Source: Magnolia sinica
Taxonomy: Eukaryota; Streptophyta; Magnoliopsida; Magnoliales; Magnoliaceae
DNA: 64,000 nucleotides
NCBI RefSeq assembly: GCF_029962835.1
Contig: NC_080574.1
Span: 22,604,001 to 22,668,000, forward strand
Reading direction: 5' to 3'
Positions 10,723 through 22,984 of the stretch are shown here, one piece after another. The notes below the pieces were generated by a model. That model searched no databases and was not told the DNA's origin. It saw only the letters and a list, made by a program, of their open reading frames with translations. Position numbers and translations under genes: made by a program. How positions within the stretch are numbered: position 1 is the first letter of the stretch; each line of letters starts with the position of its first letter.

Positions 10723-11499
10723 CTTTAAATATAAAAATAAGAAAACATGTAAGATATGTGAAGTTTGAAGATGTGATTGTAATATGTAATTAGTAAGTAC
10801 GCATTTTCTAACGTCGATCTCCTAACTTTTAATTTCACTTTTTATCTCATTCAATAATATATCATGTACTCTATTCACGCAATTTATATGCGATTCGCAA
10901 ATTGAACAGCATCTCCTCATAATTCTCCAAATATATGTAAAAATTCTCTACTGTTTGAGTGTTATTACCATTATCTGTTATGCACAGTCACAAATGGGAG
11001 GCAGTCAACCAGTTGAGAACCATATATTTAGAGAATAAATTGGGTTGATGCAACAAATCTTGAATTTCATGTAAATTGTGTAAGCAACATAAAGGTACAT
11101 GATATATTACCAAACTGTCCAACATTGATAATTTAAGAATTCACACACACACACATAAAATATCAAACCAATAATTGATTTGAATATAATTTATTGTATA
11201 TGAATTCTTAAACAGGTAGATAGATTGTTGTTAAGTGTGTCAAAATGTCAAGTGAAGTCGCTTTAAAACTAATTGATTTCTCAATAATTGAAGTATATAA
11301 CTATAAATCATATATTAAATATATAATTTTTAGTTAAATACTTGAATTAAGCATAAATTAATTTCAAGTAATCAAAATATTCAATTTCAAGTAATCTAAC
11401 TAATTGAATATTAAATTCAACTATTCAAGTAGTCAAAATAAAATATCAATAAATCAAATCATTAAATCATATCAAAATATTCAACTATTCAAAATACTC

Positions 11500-11690
11500 A
11501 GCCTTAACCCAACCCTGACCCAACCCAACCCGATGCTGACCCAACCCAACCCAACCGACACTGACCCGATGCTGACCCAACCTAACGCCGACCTAACCCC
11601 ACCCTGGCCCAAGCCGACGCTGACCAAACCCTGACGCAACCCGACAGTGACCCCACCACCCGACCCAAACACACACTCTGATAGGCTGAC
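11500..11690. repeat. CTGACCCAACCC-type short tandem array
   Basis: Degenerate units around CTGACCCAACCC / GATGCTGACCC repeat over about 190 bp within the hAT element, 5' of the transposase. Both strands are open here only because of the simple periodicity. The array may be a subterminal or promoter-proximal repeat of the transposon. Confidence 0.65.
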
Positions 11691-12269
11691 CCAGCTTGAT
11701 TTGCATTTTAAAAAAAAAAAAAGAGTACCTGGAGCTTGAAGGAGAGAGAGACAGAGATTGAGAGAGAATGAGAGGTGAGGCTACTACCGGGTTTCCTGCT
11801 CGAAGGCTCAGCTTGTCATCCGACCACTGGTGTTGTCGGATCTCTGCTTGGAGGTGGGCCTAGCAAGGTTTGGGTTGCCCAACTTGCTTGTCCGCTGCTC
11901 AGCTCAGCTCACCGCTCAGGTGGTGGTGCTCGGAAGTCGGACGACTGCTCACATGCACGCTCGCTTAGTTGGTTGGGGGAAGTGAAAAGGGTAGAAAGAG
12001 AGAGAGGGAAAGTGAAAAGGTTTTTCCTTAGGGTTTTAACTTTTAATGTTATATATATATATAAAACGAGTCGAGCCAAGTTGAGTTGAGTTTAAGTCGG
12101 GTTCGAGCTTTGTTTCGAACACGACTCGTTTTTAATTGAGCTGGAGTTACTTGTGTTTGGCCTGATCCGAACCTACATGCGAGTTGAGTCGGAACGAGTT
12201 CAAACAAGTCGAGTTGAGTAGAGCGAGTTTATTGAACTAGCTCGACTCACGTACAGCTCAACGGTTAAC

Positions 12270-14560
12270 ATTCAACTAAAAAAAATAAAATGATGGTTGC
12301 GATTGTCACTTCAGTGTGAATAGGATACGACGAATTCCATGACAAGTAATACGCTGAGAGTATGATATACGACATGTGTAAAATGCACGTGTGACGGACT
12401 AGGATGGACTGGGATGGGGTACTGCCCGCTACCATGTTCGTTGAGCTTATCTCTTACATCTCTTCCAACAGCATATCATTCGATCAAATTTCATTATATT
12501 TTAACTGTTGACTTTAAATAGGCCAGACAGTATCCAATCACCCGTAAAAGAAAAAAAAAATTGTCATTTGATTTTATTGGCCCACATGCCTTGTCAAAGA
12601 TGAGCCCAAACGAGTACCACTAGACCCAATAACTTTTAAAGATGCTTTGCTTTGGGCCTTCTCTAAAAGGAGCCTTTGGGCCATTAACATACCACTACAT
12701 CATTTCCATCACATGCTCCATGAAAGGGATGACTAAATCTACGTCCATTTAAATAGCCCACTCGGCCACCATATCACAGCCTTCCAAAGTGGATCTCACG
12801 AGATGATGATTGAAATCTGTTGGTTTTGTGTATGAAATTTCTCACAATGGTCACAATTATCTTATTCAAGCCAATCATCAGGACCTTCACGATTGGGTTG
12901 CACCCCCATAATTTTTTTAATTGGAAAAAAATTACTCATACAAAAGATTGTGGGCATTTCATCCCCTATAAATGCGGCATATGTGTAAATCATTATGTAC
13001 CTTTAAATCATGGGACTTGTTTGCCATTCAATCAAACACAATGGCACTCATAATAATGAAGGCTTGCATTCAATCAAATATCTGCAATTAGGATAGCGAA
13101 GGCATGATAATATTATACTTGACTCAATTTTAATTGAACACTTACAATCCCAAGCATTAAGATAGACCAATTAAAACCATATCTGTGAAGATCAGCTGCC
13201 TTCCCCAGCCCACTGGTTGTTATGTCGATCGAGTGATTTAGAAAATGAGGGTTAGTCTTTCTGAATGAAAAAATTTTGTTATTGTACTAAGGATTTTTCT
13301 TTCAATGATATTCGCAAGCCTTATGCTTCTCAAAACACAATAATAAATGAAAAAAAGATAAAAACTAAAGGTTGATAATGCCAATTTTATTGACTTATGA
13401 TGAAAGCTCGTTACAATCAATAAATAAACTAAATAAGTATAAAAATAAAAATAAAAGACAAATACATGTGATTGCTTGTATGAACAAACAATTAAAGTGG
13501 ATGGTCAGAAGGATGTGATCAAGGTGTGATCTTTCAATAACTCAGTTGATCAGGGATCCAACGACAGTCAATCATGGATATTTATACTTCTTATATGCAT
13601 ACTACATACACCAATGACATTGGACAACAACAATCTAAAACTATCCTAAGCTTTGGAGGTTCTGCAACGTGGCTAGACAAAAGTAGAGGAATCTAAAGCT
13701 AGACTAAGATAAGTAACATTATGTTGTATAAAGAAATTATATTTGGTGTGGGCCCCGAGCTTCTCATCACGTGCTCGTTATATATCTCAAGAGGTGACAA
13801 ACTCTTTCGGGTTTGCTTGTTGGTTCATGATCCTTAACGATTATGGGACGAAACCATTTTTAGATCTTCTCATTAGCATAGCTGCAGAGATCTCCGAATA
13901 TTACAGGACTAGTCTCGCTAGACGCAGATTTCTCACTAATTTCCTTACATTTTAAGAGGAATTCGCTTCTCGAGTCTTCATAATCGTCACCAAGGCACCT
14001 ATCATTGTTGGGAAGTCTTCTCATTTTGATAGGAATGTGTGAGACTGACTTACTGAGCATATCAAGTTTGTGATAGGATCTCTATCTCAGTATATCTTTA
14101 TGAACTTATCGAGTACACTACCTTAACCACACATGTCACTTGTGCTAGGGCTATGCATTCCTCGTTGAAGTGCCTTGTCTTATCCGCATACATGTATATT
14201 GCCCTCGTTATGATTTTAGCAAGTGGCGTGCCACTAAAAGATACGATGTAAAAGATATCCTCAGTACACAAATAGAATTCCATCCATCATTCACGAGTAA
14301 TACTAATCCATGTGGACACACCAGAACATGTGTAAACAAGTCCAAGTTATAATCATTCAAATGGTTATCAAATGGATGGTCAAGGTGAAGTATTTAGTGG
14401 TCCAATCTCAATATCAATGGACAAACCAGACAGTTAAGATCATCGGATTAGGTCGTTTATTGAGTTATGACACTACTTCTCCAATGGAGACCGTGTTTTG
14501 GTGGGACGCATAATAAGGACGTGAATCAGGTGGTGTGAAGTATTTATATAATGCCTAAGT
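12270..14560. other. AT-rich intergenic stretch with no identified gene
   Basis: No exon was recognised. Minus-strand ORFs at 13860-14060 and 14098-14283 lie close together and could be fragments of one decayed coding sequence, but I recognise no family. The rest is AT-rich and lacks TE ends that I can define. Confidence 0.4.
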
Positions 14561-14564
14561 GCAA

Positions 14565-14800
14565 TCTTAGACACTACTGGCCCAACATATATGCTTTATA
14601 ACCACACTGTCCATCCATTTTGCCCCCTTATTTTAAGGCATAAATAAAAATAAGCAGATATGAAGCTCAAGTGGACCACGCATCATGAAAATAGTGGTAA
14701 TTGAACACCCACCATTAAAAACTTATCAGGGGCTGTAAAAGTTTTGCATCAGGCTGATATTTGTGTTTTCCCCATCACCCAGGTCTAGGTGACCTTTTCA
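14565..14800. repeat. TIR-repeat family fragment
   Basis: Carries the words CTGTCCATCCATTTTG, AAGCTCAAGTGGACCACG, CACCCACCATTAAAAACTT and CCAGGTCTAGGTGACC in the order seen in other copies. Both ends are missing. Confidence 0.6.
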
Positions 14801-16094
14801 ACTGTTAGCTACCCCCACTAAAGAATGGATACCAAGACCTCAATGTTGAAGCGAATGCATCTTTGCTCGATCTACCACTTGAGGTATGGATCAGGTGTCT
14901 GCAGAGTAGCTGATTCCCATACGTGCAGGCCAGTTGCTATTTGTATGAGTTATATGATACTCTGGTTGAGTGCGGTGGATTATACTCGTGCACATCAACC
15001 GCCTGTAGTACACGTGTAGACAGCAATAAGATCCAATTCGTGGGTCCAACTCAGGATGGTATGTGGTTTAAAAAATCACATTGGATGGAAGATCCTAACT
15101 TCTACTAAATAAAACACGTATGAATAAAAGAACCAGTCAAGGGCCTAAATTCAACGATCAGGTTTCCATTAATTCGATGGTTTGGATTTAAATATACATA
15201 TGCAATGGTGAATGTCACCAGCACAACTCTCAACAGATGGTACCGTGGAGTTCCTCTTTCAAAGGAAAAGACTTTGATACTCTGACAAAGTGTGATGTTC
15301 ATGGTCACGCACTGACAAACTGTGCCCATGGTAGACCAAACATGCCATTTACATGGAAGCGGATCGTGTCTCCTCCAGCCACGAACGGGCAGTTTTGTGG
15401 GCGGGCCCACAATGGTGTATCCCTTCTTACAGATTATTTTAAAGTATGTGCTCAAAAAATGAGGCAGATGCAACGATCAAGTGGACCAAACCAACTAATA
15501 AGCTTGGGTTGCAGTAAATGCACAAATTACTAAATGCAATTAACAATAAATGCAAGAGTCGTCTGTGTGTTGAGCAGCGAGACTCACTACTGAAGTGATG
15601 TTACCAAGTTCTGTGGGCCCCATGATGATGAATGTTTTGTATCCATGCCGTTTGTCCATTTTTAGAGATCATTTTATAACAATAGACAAATAATGAGTAA
15701 AATCAAAATCTCCACCGGACCACACCATAGAAAACAGTGGGGAGAGTGACACCCACCATTAAAAACTTCTAAGGCCTGTATAAGTTTTCGATCAAGCTGA
15801 TACTTGTGTTTTCCCTTATTTCATGTCTGTGTTAACTTGTGAACAGTTTGGATTTCAAATAAACATCATGGTGGGCCTTAGGAGGGTTACAATGGTGGGA
15901 ATCACTCTTCCCACCGTTTTCTATGGTGGGGTCTACTAAAGCTTTGGATATGTCTAATTATTTTTCTCATGCCCTAAAATTATATCTCCAAATGGTGATT
16001 AACCATTAAAAAAATTTTGTGGACCACAAAAGCTTCAGATCAAGATGATATATTTTGTGCAATTTATTCATCTAGGTGCTTGTGACCTTATCAA

Positions 16095-17296
16095 TGGGGT
16101 TGGGCAATCTTGACCCGATCCAGTAGATCCGACCCGATCCGAACCAATCCGATGGCCTGGACCAATGCGAATTGAGTAAGGTAATCTAGATCCAAAAGTT
16201 TTTTGGATCAAGTTCGGATCCATACCAATCCAAACCAATCCAATCCGATTGGATCCGATCCAGACTTTGCTGCTTTAACATAAGCAACCCATTCCAACAC
16301 TACGCACTTAATTTTACAAATACTGTCTTCAACAGTGGACATCCCAACAATGAGAGCCGTACCCTGCTCTTTAACAACAAAAACAAACATGCAACAAGAA
16401 GTCACATGCTCAAGCAATTAAATTTCTCCATTTAACAGTAACTCGAAAGTTTGACATAAAATGAAAACAACTGTGAACTAAAAAAAATGTAAGATGATGA
16501 CAGTAAGAGAAAGCTTACTTTGTCATAGAACCCAGCTTCCTGACACTAGTGAGCAGCTTCAAACAAAAATTGTTGTTGCGTTGTCCTGTCAGTGAAGAAT
16601 CTTCTCAATGCACCTTCTTCTCCAGCACCTCTTGAACCAAGCAAAAGGGAAATATCACCATCCCTTAACAAAATCTTAGTGAGTTGTTTCAACATCAAGC
16701 TTCTCTGTCTTTGTTGATCGATGCTCCATCTTTCAATCCATGACAAGTGCCCACTGCCCATTGCAGTAGCGGCTTGGGCAAAATATTCCAGTGCCAGAAA
16801 AAGATTACCTAGACACAAGTACACAGAACCATACTGCCGAATCATACTAGTGGCTTCACCAAATGCATCCATTGTCCCTAGCTTCTGTCCAACCCCACTG
16901 CCTTCAGAGAGGACTACATGGTCTGCTAACATGACTGCAAGGCTTGCAAGAAGGTTTTCAGCTCACACCAGGCGTTGGGCAGGCATAGAGCTAGTCACAA
17001 GAAGGTTAAAGGGTGTTTTGCAGCGAAGCTTGATGACCGTGATGAGAGTTTGATTGAAGAGGACGTGATCGCCCACGACGAATTCTCGATCCGAACCGTG
17101 CCAAACCTGATCCGACTCGATTTTCTTGACCGAGTTGGACTCGGATCGGATCAGGCCATGTACATTTCGGATCAGTTCAAGTCAGGTGACCCAAACTCAG
17201 TCCCGAATCGGATCTAGTTCTAGTCAGGCCATTGAGATTTCGGATCGGATTGAGTTGGACCCAATCCGATCTAACTCAGACCGATGCCCAGCTCTA
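16095..17296. mobile_element. Non-autonomous hAT carrying a captured gene fragment
   Basis: 1202 bp. The left end TGGGGTTGGGCAATC and reversed right end TAGAGCTGGGCATCGG form short TIRs. The flanks CTTATCAA (16087-16094) and CTTGTCAA (17297-17304) match 7 of 8, an aged 8-bp TSD. Subterminal regions are dense in GATCC/GGATC and ACCCGATCC words. No transposase is present. The centre (about 16519-16935, minus strand) encodes a NUP93-like segment, so this fits a Pack-type (gene-capturing) hAT. It interrupts a copy of the TIR repeat whose pre-insertion sequence can be inferred from other copies. Confidence 0.75.
16519..16960 (-). pseudogene. Captured fragment of a nuclear pore NUP93-like gene
   Basis: The minus strand reads LADHVVLSEGSGVGQKLG, IRQYGSVYL, QAATAMGSGHLSW, DQQRQRSLMLKQL, GDISLLLGSRGAGEEG and QQFLFEAAH. 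This order resembles the helical mid-region of plant NUP93 (Nic96 family), as I remember it. NUP93 is a scaffold nucleoporin of the inner pore ring. One TAG follows EAAH and another stop lies upstream of AENLLASLA, so it cannot make a full protein. It ends at an intact splice-donor-like AAA|GTAAGC (intron side 16513-16518), followed by intron-like sequence, so capture was probably from genomic DNA rather than mRNA. Sequence upstream (16960-17100) stays partly open and may be a second captured piece. Confidence 0.6.
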
Positions 17297-17425
17297 CTTG
17301 TCAACAGGTTGGATGGAAAATAAACGTTCTGATGGAATCCACAAAGTTTTAATGGTAGGGATTCAATCACAACTGCTTGTTGTGGAATGGTCCACTTAAT
17401 ATATGAGTTAGCTTCATTTTTAGGG

Positions 17426-18152
17426 CCTATTTGGGAGCATGGATTTGGAACTCCCTGAATTCGGAACCCCCGGGATTAGAAACCCCTGGATTTGCAATCC
17501 TCCCGGTGTGTTTGGCACCCTAGAGTGTGAACCAACTTTAATCCAAAAGTATCTATCCATGGTATATTTATAGGGGTTTGAATTTAATTGCTAAATCAAC
17601 TTTAATATCTCTAATTATGACATTTGTAATTTTTAACACAATGGTTGTGATAAGTCCGCTAAAACATATGCTTTGCCCAACAATGATGAAATTCCAAGCC
17701 GTAGATGGGCCACAAGCACAATATTATATCTGAGTGACTAACTAATGTTTTTAAATCGTTGATTTACATTAACAATATTTGGACAATGTTGGACATTGTT
17801 TAGACTGTACTGATTTACATAGACAATGTTTGGATGGTGTTGATCATCATTAGTGGGCCATGTGCCCAATAGAACGATAGTGTATAGTGACACACATGTT
17901 ACATCTACAACTATTGAAATGACTTTAAGTGTGATTTCTCACCGTGGATTACAAACCCCCTCAAAGAGGGGGTTACAAACCCCCTAGATTTGAAACCCGG
18001 GTTACTTTATGCTGTCACACAGTCAGGGATTTGAGCCCCCTCAGAGAGGAGATAGGAAACTCCCTGAAACCCCCAGTTACCTTATGCCGCCAAACAACCC
18101 GGGGATTTGAAACCCCTTCAAATCCCCTCCAATCCTGTGCCAAATGACCCCT
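17426..18152. mobile_element. Harbinger-like MITE, copy 2
   Basis: The left end GGGCCTATTTGGGAGCATGG and reversed right end GGGGTCATTTGGCACAGG match the ends of the 713-1604 element in opposite orientation. Subterminal GATTTGAAACCCC/TTTGGAACTCC words are repeated. The interior shares ATTCCAAGCCGTAGATGGGCC and GATTTACATTGACAATGTTTGG-like stretches with copy 1. Exact edges are uncertain by a few bases because the flanks do not show an unambiguous TTA/TAA. Confidence 0.55.
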
Positions 18153-18240
18153 GTCCTAAAATAAGTTGACAAAGCGGTCCAACGGTGTGGATTTAAGGCA
18201 CGTACATCATTGTGAGCCCCACATCGGGGGTCTCACTTAA

Positions 18241-19134
18241 TCCGTTACCTTTAAATTAAAGGTAAAAGCCGTGGGGCCCACTTTAAATGAGACGGAGAAC
18301 AAAAAACTACACTGAAGTTATGCCCTGCCTAGCTGATTTCTGGATATCCAACGAATGGTTCAGATTAAAAATGACCCGAAGTTAACAAACCAATGTCGAT
18401 CAATCCAAATTTTGGTTTATTACCTGTACAAAGTGGGCCCCACAATTTGGACGGTTTACCTGCATTGCATGCATGCATTGTGTGCAGTCACCGAACGCAT
18501 TTGCCTGACTTTCGTAGTGTCCCGTGTGCCAGATAACTACCTTTCTAAAAGATGTCTGCCTTTCCCATGGCCATGTCCATGCTCGAGTCAGTGTGTGATG
18601 CCTTTTCAGGTGGGGACCAGTATGGGTTAGGACCACGAGTTGCTGAGTCGTCCGAGTCGACTCCAACTTGTGGGGTCGGTATAGGTCGTATCACATGTCG
18701 TTCTCCAATTCCACCATGACTTGGGCGAGTCAGGCTGATTTACCTTTTACTCGGGCGAGTCACCGAGAGAATGAAGATGAGTCACCGACAAATAAATAAT
18801 CATTCCACTTTAGTAAGTCTCTTCAAGTGAGTTGTTTAATTCCCAAAGGTACAAGTGAGAGTGTATGCTGAGATCCATGCATTCAAATTTCGTTCCCGCC
18901 AACTTTTCCAAAGTGGGTGATAAATGTGCACGTGTATCCAGGGCACAAATCAATGCTGGTGGTTTGTACACTTAATACCATCGGTACCCACGGTATCTTT
19001 TTCCTGTCTTTCCAGCCGGACCTTGTAAACGGGTTGTTAGTGGCCTGGGCCGGGACAAGTAAAATCAGATTTTTTAAAAGCCCTGGTCCAAATAGTTCAA
19101 AATCTGGGCTAAAAGCTCGGTTCCTTTAGAAAAT
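18241..19134. other. Intergenic stretch
   Basis: No gene was recognised. About 18630-18790 contains repeated GACTTGGGCGAGTCA / CTCGGGCGAGTCACCGAG words that resemble stretches near 23540 and 57880, suggesting another dispersed repeat whose ends I cannot set. Confidence 0.35.
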
Positions 19135-19142
19135 AGTGTATT

Positions 19143-20743
19143 TAGAGGTGGGGCACCGAGTTGAGTTGGATTGAATTGGGTCCAACTCAACTTGATTCGA
19201 ATTTTTCAAGTAACTCGTGCGAACTCGATCCGATCCGGGACCGAGTCTGGATCAGCTGACTCGATCGGATCCGATGCACTGTTACCTTGACCCGAATCGA
19301 GTCTGATTCGGTCAAGAAAACTGAAGCGGATCAGGTTGGGTCTATGGGTCAAACTATGAGGTGTCTATTATATCCAAACCGTCCATCCATTTGGAGAGCT
19401 CGTCTTAAGGCTTGAGTCAAAAAATAAGACAGATCTAATTATCAATTGGACTACACTACAAAAAATAGTGGGGGATTGAACGTTTACCATTGAAACCCTT
19501 TTGGAGATCACAAAAGTTTCGAATCAATATAAAATTTGTTTTTCCTCTTCATCCATGTATTTTTAACCTTGTTAACAAATTATATGGAAAATAAACGTTA
19601 TAGTAAGCCTTACAAATTTTTTAATGGTGAAAATCATTATCCTCGCTACTATTTTTGGTGTGGTCCATTTGAGCTTTCGATATGATTCATTTTTTTTTCT
19701 AATGCTCTAAAATGATCTCAAAAAATGGATAAACAGTGTTAATATAATAAATACATCATTGTGGGGCCCATGTAACTTTGATCTCATTTGAGTTATTCGG
19801 ACAACTCGGAACTCGAGGCACGTTTACACTCGTCTTTGCACGACATGTATCTACACCAGCTATACAGGTGGTATGTTGTACACGAAATGGGATGCACACC
19901 TCGGCACCTGTGCACGCGCTATCTATACGACTATACAGATTCCAGACGAAGTGGATTACCCTTACTGTGGGGCCCACCTTGATGGTGTGTTGTATATCCA
20001 CGCCGTCCATCCATTTTTCCAGCCCGTTTTAAGGACATGGAACCAGAAAACAAGAGTAGATCCAAATCTCAGGTGGACAACACCACAAGAAACAGTTTTG
20101 TTTGAGTGCCTTACCATTAAAAATTCCAAATGTCCCATCGTAAGGTTTTCGTGATGTTTCTTTTCCATCTAATCTATTGATGGTGTCAATATGACCTGGA
20201 TGAAGGAGAAATCCAAAGATCAGATTGGTCCAAATCTTTGGTGGCCTGCAAAATTTTTTTAATGATCATTCATTACTAATTCTAGTATTGTGGTCCACCT
20301 AAGATTTGGATCTTCTTAAAATTTGGTAACATATCCTAAAATGAGATGAAAAACAAATGGACATTGTGGATATAGAAAAAATTTATCAAGGTAGGCCCCA
20401 CATGGTAAGGGTAACACCACTAAAGTGCTATTCGAGAAACAGCTAATCCACTCCTATAAGACTACACCTGCCCAACATAGGCCTCGTCAATGCGCCACCC
20501 TCACATCACCTTTCTTGGAAAATGGTTTAACCCCAGCCCTTTATTTCTCAATGGTTAAAGATGCAAACGTCCAATGACTTTATTTTAACTTCATATGACC
20601 TGACTTGACCGGATCGGATCAGATCAGTTCAGATTGGCCACTGATCCGAATTCGATCCGATGTACGGTTGGATCTAAGTGGGCTTACTCGATCCTGGCCT
20701 TCGATTCGGATCGGATTGAGTCGGATAATTCTGCTCATCTCTA
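19143..20743. mobile_element. Non-autonomous hAT (1.6 kb) containing TIR-repeat copies
   Basis: The left end TAGAGGTGGGGCACCG and reversed right end TAGAGATGAGCAGAAT are imperfect TIRs. AGTGTATT (19135-19142) and AATGTATT (20744-20751) match 7 of 8, an aged hAT TSD. Subterminal zones are rich in GATCCGATCC/GGATCGGATC words like the 16095 element. Two copies of the Mutator-like family (about 19370-19770 and 19955-20415) fill the interior. No transposase or other protein was recognised. Confidence 0.65.
19370..20415. repeat. Two TIR-repeat family copies nested in the hAT
   Basis: The first (about 19370-19770) runs from AAACCGTCCATCCATTTGG to CATCATTGTGGGGCCCATG. The second (about 19955-20415) runs from TACTGTGGGGCCCACC to AAGGTAGGCCCCACATGG. 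Both retain the TCAAGTGGACC and CATCCAACC-type words in degraded form. Confidence 0.55.
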
Positions 20744-20751
20744 AATGTATT

Positions 20752-22984
20752 AATGTATATCAAGTGACTTTAACACTCTTCATCCGAGGTGGAACTCCGT
20801 ATGAGAACATATTAAGCTAGAGTAGAGAGGCCAACTGACACCCACACACAATACCCAAGTGAAAGAACATTCATAACTCTACTTTCCATTTACATTAAGC
20901 TCTCATCTTGTCTGAGCTCATTTCTACTTTCCATTCCAAATGTTTGACATGAAAAAACTAAAAAAAAAAAAAAATTAAAAAATTAAAAAAAGATTAAGAG
21001 AGAGGAAAAGCTAGTCCAATGTAGCATAAACTTACAGAGCTTGATCGGCATATAGCAAGTGGCCTTGCTTCCATCTAAACAATATATTGGATGGGAATGT
21101 TAGGTTTTTCAATGCACAATATAACTTAAGATTTAAAAAAACAAAAAAAAAATTCTCTAAGAATGTGGTTAGATTTTATGAATCCATGTTTAGATATAAC
21201 CAAAATCCTATAAAGAAAATTTTAAATCCCATAATTAAAATTTATCAAAATCAATGGTGTTATGAAACCATCATTTTGCTGATGCTAGCCTTTTTACTTA
21301 AAAAGTCTCTCCTAAATCTATCGTAAATAAATGAAAGGTGAGAGTAGAATACTTTGGCTTTTGAATAGGACGGTAAAGGCATGAGAGCCATCCACATAAG
21401 TGGACTACGCATGCAGAATGTGTGATGGAAATGAATGAAGAAGAGAGATGAATCTTTTTCTCTTATCTTTTCTCTTTATAATATAGTATATTTATAAGGA
21501 AAAGTCATGGTTTCATTATACCAACTTTATGGGAGTTTGTTTCCAACTACCGAAGCCTATTAAAAAGTACATGAGTTAATCTAAATTTTGGAATAAGTGC
21601 CTCACTACGAGATCTATGTTTAGATATAACCATCTAATGATCGGACGTGCCGATCAATGGATAAAGTCATAATCTAGTTCGATGGTCATCATTGTTAGAT
21701 CGGGGTTGTGGCTATACGGACATGTGTAGGAAAATATCATGAGTCGAAGTCTTAAATTTGATTATAATATAACGGTTCAAAAGTTACAATTTCGATAAAG
21801 AATACAGGGTGATCATTTCATTTAAATTTGGTTATTAAGTAAAGCACTCGCATATTTTATATGCACAACTTATGAGCTAAAGTTGAGCAATCTAAGGCAC
21901 CATCTTAACTCAACATATGCGATGGACAGCAAGTGCGGCAAGACGGTCACTAATCTATATATTTGAGTTTAACGGACTTAGAATGCGCTGGTTAGACCTA
22001 ATTTGGAATTAATTAAAGTATTTATAGAATAATTTAACTTTCGAGACTTCTTGTGGGTGTCAATTGGTGTTGAACTTATGTAGGTTCATGATGCTACCCA
22101 TTCGTGTTTAGCGAAAATGGAACTCATCATTTTTAATATAATTAGGGCACTTAGTTGGACTAGCATAACTATTTAACAGTTCTGTTTGTATACATATTAT
22201 CATATACAAATCGTTCGTTCGTATACATACTCGAGCTCCTGTACGAAATTTGATTGGACATTACGGATTCTGTGGGTCAACTCATCTAGGCTACTCAACA
22301 GTGCACGTTACGGTGGGCCCCAATCGTAGTGTCATGAGGCACTGATCTCAGCGGCGACAGAGTGGATGGTTGCGCGGCTTTTGCCAAAGAGAGTTAAAGT
22401 GCACCTTCTGAAAAGGGGTCACATTCCATCTGTTCTTGCCGCAGAGTACTCAATCCATGGTCACGTGACCTACATAGATAAAATCACAATGATCTGATGT
22501 TCCTATCTGACGGTGGCCATCAAATTGGATGACGAGTGATGAAATATGCAACCATCTACTTTCAACGGACTAAATCGGACGGCCAGGATCATGCCATCGG
22601 TCTGATATCCAGCCCATGCTGCATCCAAAGTTGGCCCCAGGATTTTGACTAGGCTAGTTCCCGTGGAGTGAGTCTAGGACTTCCCTTTGACCTGGAAGCA
22701 CTCAGGAGCTGACTGACGTGCATGTGTGCACATGGAACGCGATTGAGTAGTCAGGACGCTGCTTGAGTAGGACAGCAGCTCGTCTGGACAAGGCCAGATT
22801 GAAGCAAGCCAGGTCCAGCCTGTGAACTATAGGCCCTGAGTACAGGTCCAGCCAATCCCGCGTGCTTGGTTGTTGATCCTTGCTTTGGCTGGCCCACTAG
22901 CTGGCCCATGCCAACCGTGGATTGACGACCAGTCCTAGTTGACTCAGACTCGACCAAGCCCTCGCACAATGACAGTACTGTGTA
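20752..22984. other. AT-rich intergenic sequence, no gene recognised
   Basis: Both strands were read for exons; none was convincing. The minus-strand ORF at 22751-23041 is composed of GC-rich repeated words without a known domain. No TE ends could be fixed. Confidence 0.45.

Larger units (their letters stand above)
8305..12261. mobile_element. hAT transposon, full length, 8-bp TSD
   Basis: The element is 3957 bp. The left end TATAGCTGTACACGGGTC and the reversed right end TTGAGCTGTACGTGAGTC form imperfect TIRs. The exact 8-bp duplication CGGTTAAC flanks it at 8297-8304 and 12262-12269, as expected for hAT. It contains a decayed transposase on the minus strand (8730-10722), an AT-rich segment (about 11100-11480), a CTGACCCAACCC array (about 11500-11690) and GAGTC/GACTC-rich subterminal arrays at both ends that could be transposase-binding repeats. 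Confidence 0.85.
15590..18240. repeat. TIR-repeat copy split by two later insertions
   Basis: A single member of the Mutator-like repeat family is found in three pieces: about 15600-16094, 17297-17425 and 18153-18240. The first gap holds a hAT element (16095-17296) and the second a Harbinger-like MITE (about 17426-18152). Joining the pieces restores the order of motifs seen in intact copies (GACCTTATCAA followed by CAGGTTGGATGG, then TTCATTTTTAG followed by CCTAAAATAAGTTG). Confidence 0.65.

Noticed and set aside
13860-14283. Two minus-strand ORFs as a possible gene
   Set aside because: Short, separated by stops and without recognised motifs or splice sites; left as unassigned.
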